From Nodosilinea sp. FACHB-141 (GTDB lineage Bacteria > Cyanobacteriota > Cyanobacteriia > Phormidesmidales > Phormidesmidaceae): a stretch of DNA of 64,000 nucleotides. The stretch is from the NCBI RefSeq assembly GCF_014696135.1, contig NZ_JACJPP010000018.1, forward strand, positions 1 to 64,000, read 5' to 3'. The notes under the pieces were generated by a model. That model was not told the DNA's origin and made no database searches. It saw only the letters and a list, made by a program, of their open reading frames with translations. Made by a program: the position numbers and the translations under genes. Shown here piece after piece: positions 15,575 through 24,857 of this stretch (positions are counted from its first letter, which is position 1; every line of letters begins with the position of its first letter).

Positions 15575-16918
15575 TTACCCCTCTCCCGTGATTGACAGCG
15601 CATCAACCCAGATGCGCGGGCACAGACCGCCGGGGGTAATTTCGGCCTCGGGCTCGATGTGAACGATCGCCTTGAGCAGCTCGCGGAAGTCCCCCGCTAC
15701 GGTGGCCGACTCAATGCTGGTGCGATCGCCCCCATTCACCAACCACCCATCAAAGGGCAGCGAGAATGATCCCTGCAGCGCATTGACCCCGGCGTGGAGC
15801 GCCTGCAAGTCGTCGATGAAAATCACGTTCTCGGCAGTTGCCAGGCTGAACTCAGTCGAGGCTTCGACCCCTGGCAACACCTGGTAATAGCTGGGGCCAA
15901 CGGAAACCTTCGCGCCAATGCTGGCGTGGCCCGTAGGGCTAGCCCCCATGCGCTTGGCCGTGCCCGCGCTGTGCAAAAACTGAGTCAGCACACCCTGCTC
16001 AATAATCGGCACCCGCCGAGTGGGGGTGCCCTCGCCGTCAAAGGTTTCGGCGCTGACATTCTCGGGGTGCAGGGCATCGTCGTACACCGACAGCAGCGGC
16101 GACGCCACCACCGTCCCCAGCGAATTTACCGTGGACAGGCTGCGGTTATCCAGCACGCTCTGAGCGTTATACAGGTTTGAGAACGCCCCCAGCAGACTCA
16201 AAAATGCTTCCCCAGAAAACACCACCCGGTACTTACCCGAGGTCACTTTGTTGTAGTCGAGGTGGCTGATGGTTTTTTCCGTGGCTTCCTTCAGGCAGCC
16301 CTCAATATCGAGCAGAGGCAGGCCCCGGTTTACCCGCATGGCCCCGGCAGAGCGAGGTTTGCGGCCCTCCTGTTCGGTTTTGCTATAGAGATACAGCGAG
16401 GCGTAGGAGCGGGCCTCCTGGCGCAGCGCCCCAGCGCTGTTGAGGTAAAAGCGATCGATGCTGCGCTGAGATAGGCCATTATAGGGCACGCTGGCGATCG
16501 CCGGGTGGGCCGCTAACAACTGCTTCTCGGCATCGACCAGGGTCGAAATTAAGTCTCCCACCGGGGCTGGCGGCACCGTTTCCACCTGCACATCGGCAGT
16601 GGGAGCAACGGCTTCAGGGCTAAAGTCGGGAATGTGGTCATCGACTCCAAAGGCGCTTGCTTCCTGGGCCGTTTGCAGCGCCAAATCCATGCCCAGCGGG
16701 TCGACGTCGCTGGTGGAGGTCACCCCCACCTTGCCGTCCGGGTTCCACACCCGCACAATCACGCTGGAGCGGTTCGAGGCCTTGACCTGCTTGGGGTCGC
16801 CCTTATCAACCTGCACGCTGGTTTCGTCTACAGAAGACCCGTACACGTCGTATTTAACAATGCCGAGCTTCTTCGCGCTCGACTCGGCGTAGGCGGCGAT
16901 GTCTTGGATGGTGGGCAT
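15575..16918 (-). CDS. pmbA: TldE/PmbA, non-catalytic subunit of TldD-TldE protease
   Basis: A 447-residue protein of the PmbA_TldD fold. TldE lacks the zinc HExxxH motif and forms a heterodimer with TldD that degrades unfolded peptides and matures some ribosomally made peptides. Family phrases are seen: SVQVDKG near the N-terminus, VVFSGEAFLSLLGAFS in the middle, TGHASIGAKVSVGPS and SFSLPFDGWLVNGG near the C-terminus. No HExxxH is present, as expected. It lies downstream of tldD on the same strand with a 202-bp gap containing a G-rich tandem repeat, so it may be a two-gene operon or have its own promoter. Confidence 0.93.
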   Translation of the reverse strand: MPTIQDIAAYAESSAKKLGIVKYDVYGSSVDETSVQVDKGDPKQVKASNRSSVIVRVWNPDGKVGVTSTSDVDPLGMDLALQTAQEASAFGVDDHIPDFSPEAVAPTADVQVETVPPAPVGDLISTLVDAEKQLLAAHPAIASVPYNGLSQRSIDRFYLNSAGALRQEARSYASLYLYSKTEQEGRKPRSAGAMRVNRGLPLLDIEGCLKEATEKTISHLDYNKVTSGKYRVVFSGEAFLSLLGAFSNLYNAQSVLDNRSLSTVNSLGTVVASPLLSVYDDALHPENVSAETFDGEGTPTRRVPIIEQGVLTQFLHSAGTAKRMGASPTGHASIGAKVSVGPSYYQVLPGVEASTEFSLATAENVIFIDDLQALHAGVNALQGSFSLPFDGWLVNGGDRTSIESATVAGDFRELLKAIVHIEPEAEITPGGLCPRIWVDALSITGEG

Positions 16919-16922
16919 GGGG

Positions 16923-16961
16923 GTAGGGGGTGGATGGGTGAGGGGTAGGGGGTGGATGGGT
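16923..16961. repeat. G-rich tandem repeat (17-nt unit, two copies)
   Basis: GTAGGGGGTGGATGGGT occurs at 16923-16939 and again at 16945-16961, just upstream of the tldE start. A near copy lies at 48405-48420, just after another gene. The G-runs could form a quadruplex on the plus strand (non-coding for tldE). It may affect tldE expression; this is inference. Confidence 0.6.
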
Positions 16962-17120
16962 TGGGGAGGTAGAGAGGATGAGGGGGTGGGGGAGAGCTGC
17001 GATCGCCGCAGGTTTTCCAGCTGAGATAGTCTTTTGAAAAAGACTGAGGGTTCAGTTCGCTTAGAGGAGCAGAGGGTTTACTTCCTCATCTCCTTATTCC
17101 CTCACCATCCTCATCATCTT

Positions 17121-18605
17121 CTAGCGTCCGCCGACGGTGATCGAGTCAACCTTGAGGTGCGGCTGACCTACGGTGACGTAGATGCTGCCGCTGATGGAGC
17201 CGCAGAAGCCTGCCGCCAGATCTAGGTCATTGGAGCACATAGAGATCTTGTCCATGATCTCGGTGGCTTCGCCGATCAGAGTCGCGCCCTTGAGAGGTTT
17301 GGTGACTTTGCCGTTCTCAATTAAGTAAGCCTCAGAGACAGAAAAGTTAAACTGGCCGGTAGGGCCAACGCTGCCGCCGCCCATCTGCTTGCAGTAAATG
17401 CCTTTCTCGACTGAAGCGAACAGCTCATCCAGCGAGTAATCGCCAGGGGCGATGTATGTATTGCGCATCCGGCTGGCGGCAGCATAGGTAAAGCCCTGAC
17501 GACGACCGCTGCCGGTGCGGGGATGGCCGGTGCGCATGGAGCCAGCGCGATCGCTCAAAAAGTTCTTCAGAATGCCGTTCTCAATCAGCAGGGTGCGCTG
17601 GGCGGGCATGCCCTCATCATCCATGTCAATGGTGCCAAAGGCGTCAGTCGTCAGCCCTTCATCCCAAGCGGTAAGACTTTCGTGGGCGATCTTTTGGCCT
17701 TTTTTGTCGATGAAGGGGGTAGTGCCCCGCTCAATTTGGGTGGTCTCCAGCAGGTGTCCACAGGCTTCGTGGAAGATCACGCCGCCAAACTTGTTGGCCA
17801 TAATCACTGGATAGCTGCCTGACTCGACGTAGTCGGCATAGAGCATCTTGCCAGCAGATTCAGCCACATCGGCGGCGGCGGTGGTGTAATCCCACTGGCG
17901 CAAAAAGGCCGGGTCGCTGGTATCGCCCGCCCGCTGGCCGATGGAGGAGCGATGCTCGCCGTCGGCGCACAGTAGGTTATAGCCCACCGACTGGGTGAGG
18001 CGAATGTCGCGGGCAAAGGTACCGTCGCTGGCGGCCACCAGCACCTCCTGCCAGTCGCGGAAGTAGACGGCGCGGCGTGACTGCACATGATTGGCCTTTT
18101 GGCCCAAGGCACCGTTGGCGGCCAGCAGCACGTCGCCCATTTCCTGCATTGAGCTGCACTGGCTCAGCCAGTCGTCTTTGCCTTTGGCGGTAGCGTAGTC
18201 GCGCAGCAACTCTAAGTTAATTTCGGCCAGGTTGGTGTGGGGGCCAGGTAGGGTGAGCCCCATAATGGCGAGGGCTTTGTCGAGGGCAGCCTTGAGGCCA
18301 TTGAAGGTGAGGTCGTTGGTGCTGACATAACAGTCGGCTTGGCCACGAAACACGCGCACCCCGGCACCGGTCACCAAGCGGGGCGATAGGCTAGTGATAG
18401 CGTCGTCTTCGGCCTGGCAGCTAATGTAGTTGTTGCGCTCTAGGAAAAACTCAACAAAGTCGGCCCCAGCGGCGCGACCTAGCCCAAGCAGGGTCGATAG
18501 GGTAGCCTCCCAGGCGCTGTCGAAGCGATCGCGAGGGGCGGCATAATCCCGCTGAAGTAGGTCATTAGTCTTAAGCAGCGGGGTTGGGAAGGGTGCAACC
18601 GTCAT
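17121..18605 (-). CDS. tldD: TldD, metallopeptidase subunit of TldD-TldE
   Basis: A 494-residue zinc peptidase. The catalytic motif HEACGH (HExxxH) is seen in [19 protein letters not shown], about residue 280. Other family features are [19 protein letters not shown] and the C-terminal [20 protein letters not shown] and [18 protein letters not shown] segments. It acts in the cytoplasm as a heterodimer with TldE, encoded next downstream. Length is complete. The gene starts at ATG 18605 and shares a 424-bp divergent intergenic region with a CheY-like gene. Confidence 0.95.
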   Translation of the reverse strand: MTVAPFPTPLLKTNDLLQRDYAAPRDRFDSAWEATLSTLLGLGRAAGADFVEFFLERNNYISCQAEDDAITSLSPRLVTGAGVRVFRGQADCYVSTNDLTFNGLKAALDKALAIMGLTLPGPHTNLAEINLELLRDYATAKGKDDWLSQCSSMQEMGDVLLAANGALGQKANHVQSRRAVYFRDWQEVLVAASDGTFARDIRLTQSVGYNLLCADGEHRSSIGQRAGDTSDPAFLRQWDYTTAAADVAESAGKMLYADYVESGSYPVIMANKFGGVIFHEACGHLLETTQIERGTTPFIDKKGQKIAHESLTAWDEGLTTDAFGTIDMDDEGMPAQRTLLIENGILKNFLSDRAGSMRTGHPRTGSGRRQGFTYAAASRMRNTYIAPGDYSLDELFASVEKGIYCKQMGGGSVGPTGQFNFSVSEAYLIENGKVTKPLKGATLIGEATEIMDKISMCSNDLDLAAGFCGSISGSIYVTVGQPHLKVDSITVGGR

Positions 18606-19029
18606 GCCAGTGAATCCTTGGTGGGGTGAGGGATCGTCCCGTTGGAACCTTCATAGTCTAACAAACCTGCCGAATTGAGGCCGAGCAGGACTGCCTGCAG
18701 ACGGGCAGTGCGCAGCAATGCTGGCTCGACAGTCTAGATCAACTGTTAACCTCTGTTGCCGAAAAATTAAATATTGTTGAAAGCTGTAACCATAAAATGG
18801 CTGTGCTAAGATAGCTCAAAGATTAAGAAAAACAAAAGTTTTTTGTTTTTCGCGGCTCTGTTACACCTTGCCTCCAGCTTTTGTAGGCTAGAGTTTTGGG
18901 CAGACCTCAAAATCCTCACTCACAAAGCCAATCCCTTACGTGCTCTGTTGACCACGGGCGGAATGCCTCTCTAGCAGCTTCTAGTGTCGACTAGCCTGCA
19001 CCCTTAGGCCCCAACAAGGAGATAGTCCT
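18606..19029. other. Divergent intergenic region with A/T-rich hairpin
   Basis: This 424-bp stretch separates tldD from the response regulator and must contain promoters in both directions. A perfect 11-bp hairpin, GAAAAACAAAA at 18827-18837 with its complement at 18841-18851 and a three-base loop, lies roughly in the middle. It could be a terminator-like attenuator or an operator. No gene is visible. Confidence 0.5.
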
Positions 19030-19458
19030 GTGGTTTTGCAAACAACAGCTCCCGTGTCAAACCCTGTGCAGTCTCAAGTACCCCTGGTGCTAGTTGTCGA
19101 TGACGACGACGATAGCCTGACGCTAATGGCCTACATACTAGAGCAGCTCTCTTGCCAGGCCTGCTTTGTGGCCGATGGTTTTGCCGCTCTGGCAGCGGCT
19201 CAGCAACATCATCCCACCCTGATATTGTCCGATATCCATCTGCCTGAGGTAGATGGCTACAGCTTACTGCGTCAGCTGCGAGCCGACGACAACACCCAAA
19301 ACATTCCGGTGGTCGCCGTGACTGCTCTAGCGGGTAGCGACAACCGACACAAGATCTTAGCGGCTGGGTTCGACGACTACATCAGCAAACCCTTTTTGGT
19401 GAAATCTGTCGAACAGCTCGTCGGTCGCTTTATCGGTTTAGGACAGCCCGTTGGCTGA
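19030..19458 (+). CDS. CheY-like single-domain response regulator
   Basis: A 142-residue receiver domain without an output domain. The acidic pocket is in VLVVDDDDDSL, the phospho-accepting Asp in LILSDIHLPEVDGY (about residue 75), the conserved Thr in VVAVTALAG and the Lys in YISKPF. It starts at GTG 19030, eleven bases after the strong ribosome-binding site AAGGAG, which decides the start. Such stand-alone regulators act through protein contacts, often relaying phosphate from hybrid kinases. The partner kinase is not evident; the ethylene-receptor-like kinase at 20916 is a candidate by proximity only. Confidence 0.9.
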   Translation: MVLQTTAPVSNPVQSQVPLVLVVDDDDDSLTLMAYILEQLSCQACFVADGFAALAAAQQHHPTLILSDIHLPEVDGYSLLRQLRADDNTQNIPVVAVTALAGSDNRHKILAAGFDDYISKPFLVKSVEQLVGRFIGLGQPVG

Positions 19459-19470
19459 GCAGGGCTAAGG

Positions 19471-19866
19471 CTAAGACGCCTTAGCAGCGGGACGAATCTC
19501 TGGCGGGCCAGACAAAATGATGACGATGCCGGTGCGCCCTGTCTCCAGGGTTGCGTCGGTCATGATGTCGACCACTTTGCGATCGAGGGCCTGCTCAGTA
19601 ATTTCAATAATCTGAGGGCGAAGAGCCATCGATAGGTCAGCCCGCACCTGTTCGGCGAGGGCTGTATCTCCGGTTTCGACCAGAAGCTGTTCAGGCTTAG
19701 TGACCGAATCTTCGAACACTAGCAGCAGCTTGTCATCAATCAGCTGGCAGGTGATTTTGCCGATGGCATGATTGAGCTGTTCGCGGTAGAGCCGCTGGAA
19801 TTGCTGAGTTAAGTGACGCTGAATCTGACCGGCCGTTGGCAGCAAAGTGGAAGGAGTGGTGTCCAT
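19471..19866 (-). CDS. DUF2294 family protein
   Basis: A 131-residue protein of the DUF2294 family. The family features are an N-terminal helix with FQRLYREQLNHAIGKITCQL, a strand KLLLVFEDSVTKPEQLLV, and a C-terminal LDRKVVDIMTDATLETGRTGIVIIL. In other bacteria members have been linked to sporulation or bicarbonate-transport regulation, but no firm biochemical role is known to me. The gene is convergent with the CheY-like gene (12 bp between stops) and follows the LuxR-type regulator on the same strand. Confidence 0.85.
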   Translation of the reverse strand: MDTTPSTLLPTAGQIQRHLTQQFQRLYREQLNHAIGKITCQLIDDKLLLVFEDSVTKPEQLLVETGDTALAEQVRADLSMALRPQIIEITEQALDRKVVDIMTDATLETGRTGIVIILSGPPEIRPAAKAS

Positions 19867-19981
19867 AGAACGCTTTAAAGTTGACAGTCGACTATAGGCC
19901 CTGCTTCAAGGGTATAGCCAACTGTGAAACTATTGAAGCAGGGCTCAGTTTGCTTGGCACCGGACATACCCAGAGCGCTAC

Positions 19982-20698
19982 CTAGGTTACAAGCCCTGAT
20001 CGCAAGGCGCGCACGGCAGCCTTAGTGCGATCGTCTACTCCTAACTTGTTGAGAATGCTGCGCACGTGGGTCTTAACCGTGCCAACGGTGATGTAGGAGC
20101 GCTCAGCAATCTCAGCATTGCTGCACCCACCCACAATCAGCTCTAGAATTTCTAGCTCACGCTCAGTCAGCGGGTAGGATTCTAGAATTTGCTCAAATTC
20201 AGGCTCGATCGCCTCAATGGAGACAGTGCGGTTGCCGATGGCCATGGCCCCTGCGGGGGTTTTGCGCACCTGGCGCAGCACCACACTGGCCACAGCAGGG
20301 TCAATCCAGGAATTTCCCTCGTGGGTTTCACGCACCGCCACAATTAGGTCGTCAAGCTCGGTCTGCTTCATACAGTAGGAATCGGCGCCGGCAGCAAAGG
20401 CAGCCATAACTGCGGCTTCGCTATCGTGCATGGTGAGCATCAGCACACGGGTGGGGTTGCCCTCAAGGCCGCTCTGGTTCTGGCGCAGTCGCTCTACTAG
20501 CTCAATGCCATCGATGTCGGGCAGGCCAATATCGACGATGGCGATATCAGGGCGCTCGGTCTCAAGCAGGCTCAACCCGCGAGCACCGTTGGCGGCTTCA
20601 CCCACAACCGTCATGTCAGGCACCCGCTGCAGGGCTGCCTTGAGGCCTAGTCGAGTAAGGTCGTGGTCTTCAATGAGTACAATGCGAATGTCTGTCAT
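19982..20698 (-). CDS. NarL/LuxR-type response regulator
   Basis: From ATG 20698 this is a 238-residue two-domain regulator. That start is chosen because GGAGG lies ten bases upstream and because it begins directly with TDIRIVLIEDHDLTRLG; an upstream ATG at 20764 would add 22 residues with no support. The receiver domain has the acidic pair ED, the phosphorylation Asp in DIAIVDIGLPDIDG and Lys in YCMKQTEL. The output domain is a LuxR helix-turn-helix, YPLTERELEILELIVGG to YITVGTVKTHVRSILNKLGV. It is transcribed divergently from the sensor kinase at 20916, so the two are a plausible cognate pair. Confidence 0.92.
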   Translation of the reverse strand: MTDIRIVLIEDHDLTRLGLKAALQRVPDMTVVGEAANGARGLSLLETERPDIAIVDIGLPDIDGIELVERLRQNQSGLEGNPTRVLMLTMHDSEAAVMAAFAAGADSYCMKQTELDDLIVAVRETHEGNSWIDPAVASVVLRQVRKTPAGAMAIGNRTVSIEAIEPEFEQILESYPLTERELEILELIVGGCSNAEIAERSYITVGTVKTHVRSILNKLGVDDRTKAAVRALRSGLVT

Positions 20699-20915
20699 TA
20701 GATGGCCTCCTAAACGAGGCATTAGAAACGGTTGTGGGCGGCTCGTCATCGCCCAGGGTGCCATGATTATGGACTAACTATAGGGCATCAGCACATACCC
20801 TTGGGCAGACCTAGGTTACGCAAGGTCTATATCCCCAGACAGACTTTGCTCTACCAAAGGGTTATGGGTCAAAATCTCCTGCGAAATCAATACTTCTCAC
20901 GATAGGGATAGAGCC

Positions 20916-23087
20916 ATGGTTGAGTACTGGCAGTCTTTGCTATCGGGGCCCTACATTCCCCACGGGCACTGCTATCTGTGGCAGCCTGGCCTGGTGTGGC
21001 TGCACCTGCTGTCAGACGCGCTGATTGCGCTGTCGTACTGGATGATTGCGGGAGCCCTGGTTTATTTTGTAAAGCGGCGGCCCGATGTTCCCTTTAGGCC
21101 ATTGTTTTGGCTGTTTGCGACCTTTATTGCGGCCTGCGGTGCTACCCACCTGCTCGCGGTGTGGACGCTGTGGTTTCCCACCTATTGGGTGTCGGGGACG
21201 ATGAAGGCGCTGACGGCACTGGTGTCGCTGGCCACGGCGATGGAGTTGGTGCCTCGGCTGCCGTCGGCCCTGGCCCTGCCCAACGCCACGCAGCTCATGG
21301 ATATGAACCGGGCGCTGCAGGATGAAATTGGCGATCGCAAGCAGGCCGAAGCCAGCCTGCGCACCGCTGAGCAAGAGGTGCGCCAGCTCAACCAGACCCT
21401 AGAAGACCGGGTGCAGCGTCGTACAGCCCAGCTCGAAGAGGCGAAGCAGCAGATCGAAACGTTGCTAGAGCAAGAGCGCCAGGCCCGCATTACCCTGCAA
21501 AGCACTACTACCAACCTGCAGGAGACGGCGGAGCGCCTCAATCTGGCCCTCAGCGCCGCCCAGATGGGCTCCTGGGATTGGCAGCTCGACACCAACATTC
21601 AAGTCTGGTCGCCGCAGACTGAGCGCATTATGGGCTTTGAGCCCGGCACGGTCTCCCACACCGCCGAGGTTTGGGCTGAACGGGTGCACCCGGAGGATTT
21701 GCCGAGAATCCAGGCGTTGGTGGAGGATGCGATCGCTACCCAAACCGAGTTTGTGGGGCAGTACCGCATGCACTGGCCCGATGATACCTGGCACTGGGTC
21801 AGCGTCTATGGTCGCGTGGTGTCGGTTAAAGATGGGCGCGCCCAGCGCCTGGTAGGCGTAGTGCAAGATATCACCGTCGCTAAGCAGGCCGAGCTAGATT
21901 TGCAGGCCAGTGAACGGCGGTTTCGGGCTGTTTTTGAGCAGGCGGCCGTGGGCATGGCCCGCCTTGACTGGCAAGGGCATTGGATTCAGGTGAACCAAAA
22001 GTTCTGCGATATTTTGGGCTATCGGCCCGAGGAGTTAATCAATCGCTCCTTTCAATCGATCACCTATGAAGCCGATCGCCAGCAAGATGAGTATTACTAC
22101 CAGCAGCTGCTCACCGAGCACACTCCCTGCCAGTTTGAGAAACGCTACCTCCGCAAGGATGGCACTCCCCTTTGGACATTGGTTACAGCATCGGTCGAAA
22201 GCGATGAGGCCGACCGCCCCTTAGCCTTCATTGCCATCGTCGAAGATATTGAAGACCGCAAGGCAGCCCAAGAAGAGCTCCTGCACCGGGCTGACGAGAT
22301 GGCCAACACTAACCTGATGCTGGCCCACACCACCGCCATGCTAGAACAGCGCAACGCCGAGCTTGACCAGTTTGCCTACGTGGCTTCCCACGATCTGAAG
22401 GCGCCGCTGCGGGCGATCTCTAACTTGGCTGACTGGATCGGCGAAGATTTAGAAGGGCAAATCCCGGCCGAAAACCGCCGTCAGCTCGACCTGTTGCGCA
22501 GTCGCGTCCAGCGGATGGAAGCTCTGATCAACGGCCTGCTGGAATACTCGCGGGTGGGCCGTCGCCAGCGCAGCATGGTAGCCGTAGACCTGAACCTGCT
22601 GCTAGACAACGTGATCGATTCTCTCGATCCGCCGGAGCAGTTTCGAGTGGAGGTGCCAACCGATTTACCCACCCTCTATAGCCACAAAACGGCCCTAGGG
22701 CAGGTGTTTGCCAACTTAATCAACAACGCCATCAAGCATCACCACTGCGCTGGCGAAGCTTGCCCAGAGGGCGATCGCGGCACCGTGCGCATTACCTGGC
22801 AAGATCAGGGCCAATGGCTCGAGTTTGCGATCGCTGACGACGGCCCCGGCATTGCTCCTCAATATCACGACAAAATTTTCACCATTTTTCAAACCCTCAA
22901 GGCCCGCGACGACTTCGAAAGCACTGGCGTCGGCCTAGCGGTGGTCAAAAAGATCGTCGAAGCCGAAAATGGACGCGTGTGGCTCACTTCTGCCGTGGGC
23001 GAAGGCACGACATTCTACTTCACCTGGCCCTTCATCAAAACTCCGCCCGCCCAAGTTAATGAAGACCCGGCAGGCCCTAACTCATAG
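20916..23087 (+). CDS. Ethylene-receptor-like hybrid sensor: ethylene-binding, PAS-PAS histidine kinase
   Basis: A 723-residue membrane sensor kinase. Residues 1-125 contain three membrane helices. Asp34, Tyr41, Ile44, Ile71, Cys74 and His78 stand at exactly the spacing of Asp25, Tyr32, Ile35, Ile62, Cys65 and His69 of plant ETR1; the copper-binding Cys-x-x-x-His is in AACGATHLL. Pro36 of ETR1 is Ala45 here. A coiled coil follows (about 125-215), then two PAS/PAC domains (about 220-335 and 335-455). HisKA follows, with the phospho-accepting His in YVASHDLKAPLRA (about 491), then a complete HATPase domain (NLINNAIKH, IADDGPGIAP, STGVGLAVVKKIVE). Related cyanobacterial proteins such as Slr1212 of Synechocystis bind ethylene and act in light responses. 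Ligand binding here is inferred from the residues. Confidence 0.93.
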   Translation: MVEYWQSLLSGPYIPHGHCYLWQPGLVWLHLLSDALIALSYWMIAGALVYFVKRRPDVPFRPLFWLFATFIAACGATHLLAVWTLWFPTYWVSGTMKALTALVSLATAMELVPRLPSALALPNATQLMDMNRALQDEIGDRKQAEASLRTAEQEVRQLNQTLEDRVQRRTAQLEEAKQQIETLLEQERQARITLQSTTTNLQETAERLNLALSAAQMGSWDWQLDTNIQVWSPQTERIMGFEPGTVSHTAEVWAERVHPEDLPRIQALVEDAIATQTEFVGQYRMHWPDDTWHWVSVYGRVVSVKDGRAQRLVGVVQDITVAKQAELDLQASERRFRAVFEQAAVGMARLDWQGHWIQVNQKFCDILGYRPEELINRSFQSITYEADRQQDEYYYQQLLTEHTPCQFEKRYLRKDGTPLWTLVTASVESDEADRPLAFIAIVEDIEDRKAAQEELLHRADEMANTNLMLAHTTAMLEQRNAELDQFAYVASHDLKAPLRAISNLADWIGEDLEGQIPAENRRQLDLLRSRVQRMEALINGLLEYSRVGRRQRSMVAVDLNLLLDNVIDSLDPPEQFRVEVPTDLPTLYSHKTALGQVFANLINNAIKHHHCAGEACPEGDRGTVRITWQDQGQWLEFAIADDGPGIAPQYHDKIFTIFQTLKARDDFESTGVGLAVVKKIVEAENGRVWLTSAVGEGTTFYFTWPFIKTPPAQVNEDPAGPNS

Positions 23088-23298
23088 CCCTGTAGCGATT
23101 GAGCTGCGCTAGTGACAGCGAAAGGAAGCCATTCAGCGATCGCCTATGTGCAGCAAAATGAAACCGTAAGCAGCGATCGAGCTTCACCCTGCCTTGATTC
23201 CCGCGTTCTTCTAGGCGGCCTGTCTTGCCGCCGACAATTAAAACGAGTTTCTGCGATCGCTTCGTTAAGATAACAATGCCCTCAGCGTTGAGATCTCT

Positions 23299-23907
23299 GT
23301 GACCCAGCCGCCCCCTAGCCCAGACCCACAGCCCGATCCCCAGCTTGAGCCCCTGACCCGAGTGCAGGTGCTGGTGGCGATGGGCGTAACAGCGGTGGTG
23401 CTGCTGCTGATTTCTAAAGCCTGGCTGTACTTTGACCCGGCAGAACTGATGCCGGTGCAGCTGACTTGGACCGATGGTCTGCTGGGAGTGGGATTGGGGT
23501 TAGCGATCACCGTGGCCAGCGGCGTGGTTTATCGTCTGTGGCCCGCCTACCGCCAGAGTGCGGATACCTACCTGACCCTGGTGCTGCAACCCTTGCAGTG
23601 GCCCGACATAATCTGGCTGGGGCTGCTGCCGGGACTGAGCGAAGAACTGCTGTTTCGAGGGGTGATGCTGCCCGCGATCGGCATGAACACCCTGGGCATT
23701 GTTGTGTCGGCAGCCAGCTTTGGGGTGCTGCACCTGAGCAGTTTGCAGCAGTGGACCTACGTGGTGTGGGCCACGGCCATTGGTCTGGTGCTGGCGATCG
23801 GGGCAGTGCTAACGGGCAACCTGCTAGTGCCGATCGTGGCCCATACGGTGACAAATTTGGTCTCTAGCGTTGTGTGGAAGCTGCGGCAGCAGAGCACGAC
23901 GGCGTGA
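23299..23907 (+). CDS. CPBP-family intramembrane metalloprotease
   Basis: A 202-residue membrane protein with a GTG start. After a Pro-rich cytoplasmic N-terminus, several transmembrane helices carry the CPBP (CAAX protease and bacteriocin-processing) motifs: EELLFRG at residues 115-121, FGVLH with His145, and VAHTVTN near the C-terminus. These Glu and His residues form the active site in related glutamic-type Rce1 proteases. Substrate unknown; bacterial members serve in peptide processing or self-immunity. The preceding 200 bp have no gene. Confidence 0.9.
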   Translation: MTQPPPSPDPQPDPQLEPLTRVQVLVAMGVTAVVLLLISKAWLYFDPAELMPVQLTWTDGLLGVGLGLAITVASGVVYRLWPAYRQSADTYLTLVLQPLQWPDIIWLGLLPGLSEELLFRGVMLPAIGMNTLGIVVSAASFGVLHLSSLQQWTYVVWATAIGLVLAIGAVLTGNLLVPIVAHTVTNLVSSVVWKLRQQSTTA

Positions 23908-23919
23908 TTTGGAATTTCG

Positions 23920-23985
23920 GGGTCTAAGGTTCAGGGAGCACCCCTAGACCCTATACCTTGAACCCTGCACCACACACCCTATCCT
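23920..23985. repeat. Intergenic repeat of the AAGGT..ACCTT type
   Basis: GGGTCTAAGGTTCAGGG is followed by the imperfect complement CCCTATACCTTGAACCCTG, forming a hairpin-capable repeat just after the CPBP gene. It belongs with the similar stretches at 15493, 33980 and 48425. Confidence 0.6.
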
Positions 23986-24271
23986 CCCTCTTGCATGCAG
24001 TTGTCAGGGCTTCTTAGCAATGTCAACAGAAATCGAGTTTTGGTATACCGTTATCCAAAAATTCTGTTTATTCTGTCTGAAGAGCATAGCGCTGGGCGCA
24101 CCCTCGACTTTGCTCGCGCAAATATATAAGCCGGTAGAGCTTGATTCGGCTGTGAATTGTCTACCTTGGCAGAGTAGTTCTTCGCTCACTAAGCGACAGA
24201 ACCAGTGTGTTTTTGCGATTAAGCTAACCCCACTGAACCTTAGCCCTGATTGGGATGTGAGCAGGTTGTTG

Positions 24272-24757
24272 ATGGATTGCAGCGCTATTCAGTTTAAGTA
24301 CGCTAATCAGTTTTCTGCTGAGGATTTAGATCAGCTGGTGAGGCTGTTTCAGGCGGCGGCGTTTTGGGCCAAAGATCGCACCCGGGAGGATATGGAAACG
24401 GCGATCGCCCACAGCTACCCCGTCGTTACCGCTTGGGATGGCGCTACGCTGATTGGCTTTGCCCGCGCCACCTCCGACGGCGTCTTTCGAGCCACCATTT
24501 GGGATGTGGTGATCTCGCCCGACTACCAGGGCGGCGGGCTAGGTCGCAGGCTGGTTGAAACCCTGGTGGCTCACCCCCGCATGAGCCGAGTCGAGCGAGT
24601 GTACTTAATGACGACCCATCAGCAGGGGTTTTACAAGCGCATTGGCTTTGAAGAAAACGCCTCGACCACAATGGTGCTTTACAACAGTGCCGAGATCGAG
24701 ATGCTGCCTTCCCTCAACCATCCCGCTGAAGCACCTGCCGAAATCACGGTTGGTTAA
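24272..24757 (+). CDS. GNAT-family N-acetyltransferase
   Basis: A 161-residue acetyltransferase from ATG 24272. A longer frame from 24020 adds 84 residues with no similarity to the family and atypical composition, so the shorter start is preferred. GNAT features are the DVVISPDYQGGGLGRRLVETL segment, containing the acetyl-CoA pyrophosphate loop (Q-G-G-G-L-G), and the C-terminal VERVYLMTTHQQGFYKRIGFEE. The motif order and the N-terminal FWAKDRTREDMETAI resemble the small-molecule or protein acetyltransferases common in cyanobacteria. Substrate unknown. Confidence 0.85.
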   Translation: MDCSAIQFKYANQFSAEDLDQLVRLFQAAAFWAKDRTREDMETAIAHSYPVVTAWDGATLIGFARATSDGVFRATIWDVVISPDYQGGGLGRRLVETLVAHPRMSRVERVYLMTTHQQGFYKRIGFEENASTTMVLYNSAEIEMLPSLNHPAEAPAEITVG

Positions 24758-24776
24758 GAACTCGCCCCCGGCCCAT

Positions 24777-24833
24777 AACTCCTCTGAGGAGTAAGGTAAG
24801 CTACCATTTTATAGGCGGCTCCGGGGTGGAGCC
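24777..24833. promoter_or_regulatory. Two short hairpins upstream of the DAHP synthase gene
   Basis: ACTCCTCTGAGGAGT (24777-24791) and GGCTCC (24817-24822) with GGAGCC (24828-24833) are two stable stems in the 100-bp gap between the acetyltransferase and aroG. They may be a terminator for the upstream gene or a leader structure for aroG; no T-run follows closely. Confidence 0.35.
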
Positions 24834-24857
24834 GATATTTATTAGGCCAAAAATTCA

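Noticed and set aside
24020..24271. An 84-residue N-terminal extension of the acetyltransferase
   Set aside because: The extra residues are unlike the family and unlike the codon use of the domain; ATG 24272 starts the normal domain length.
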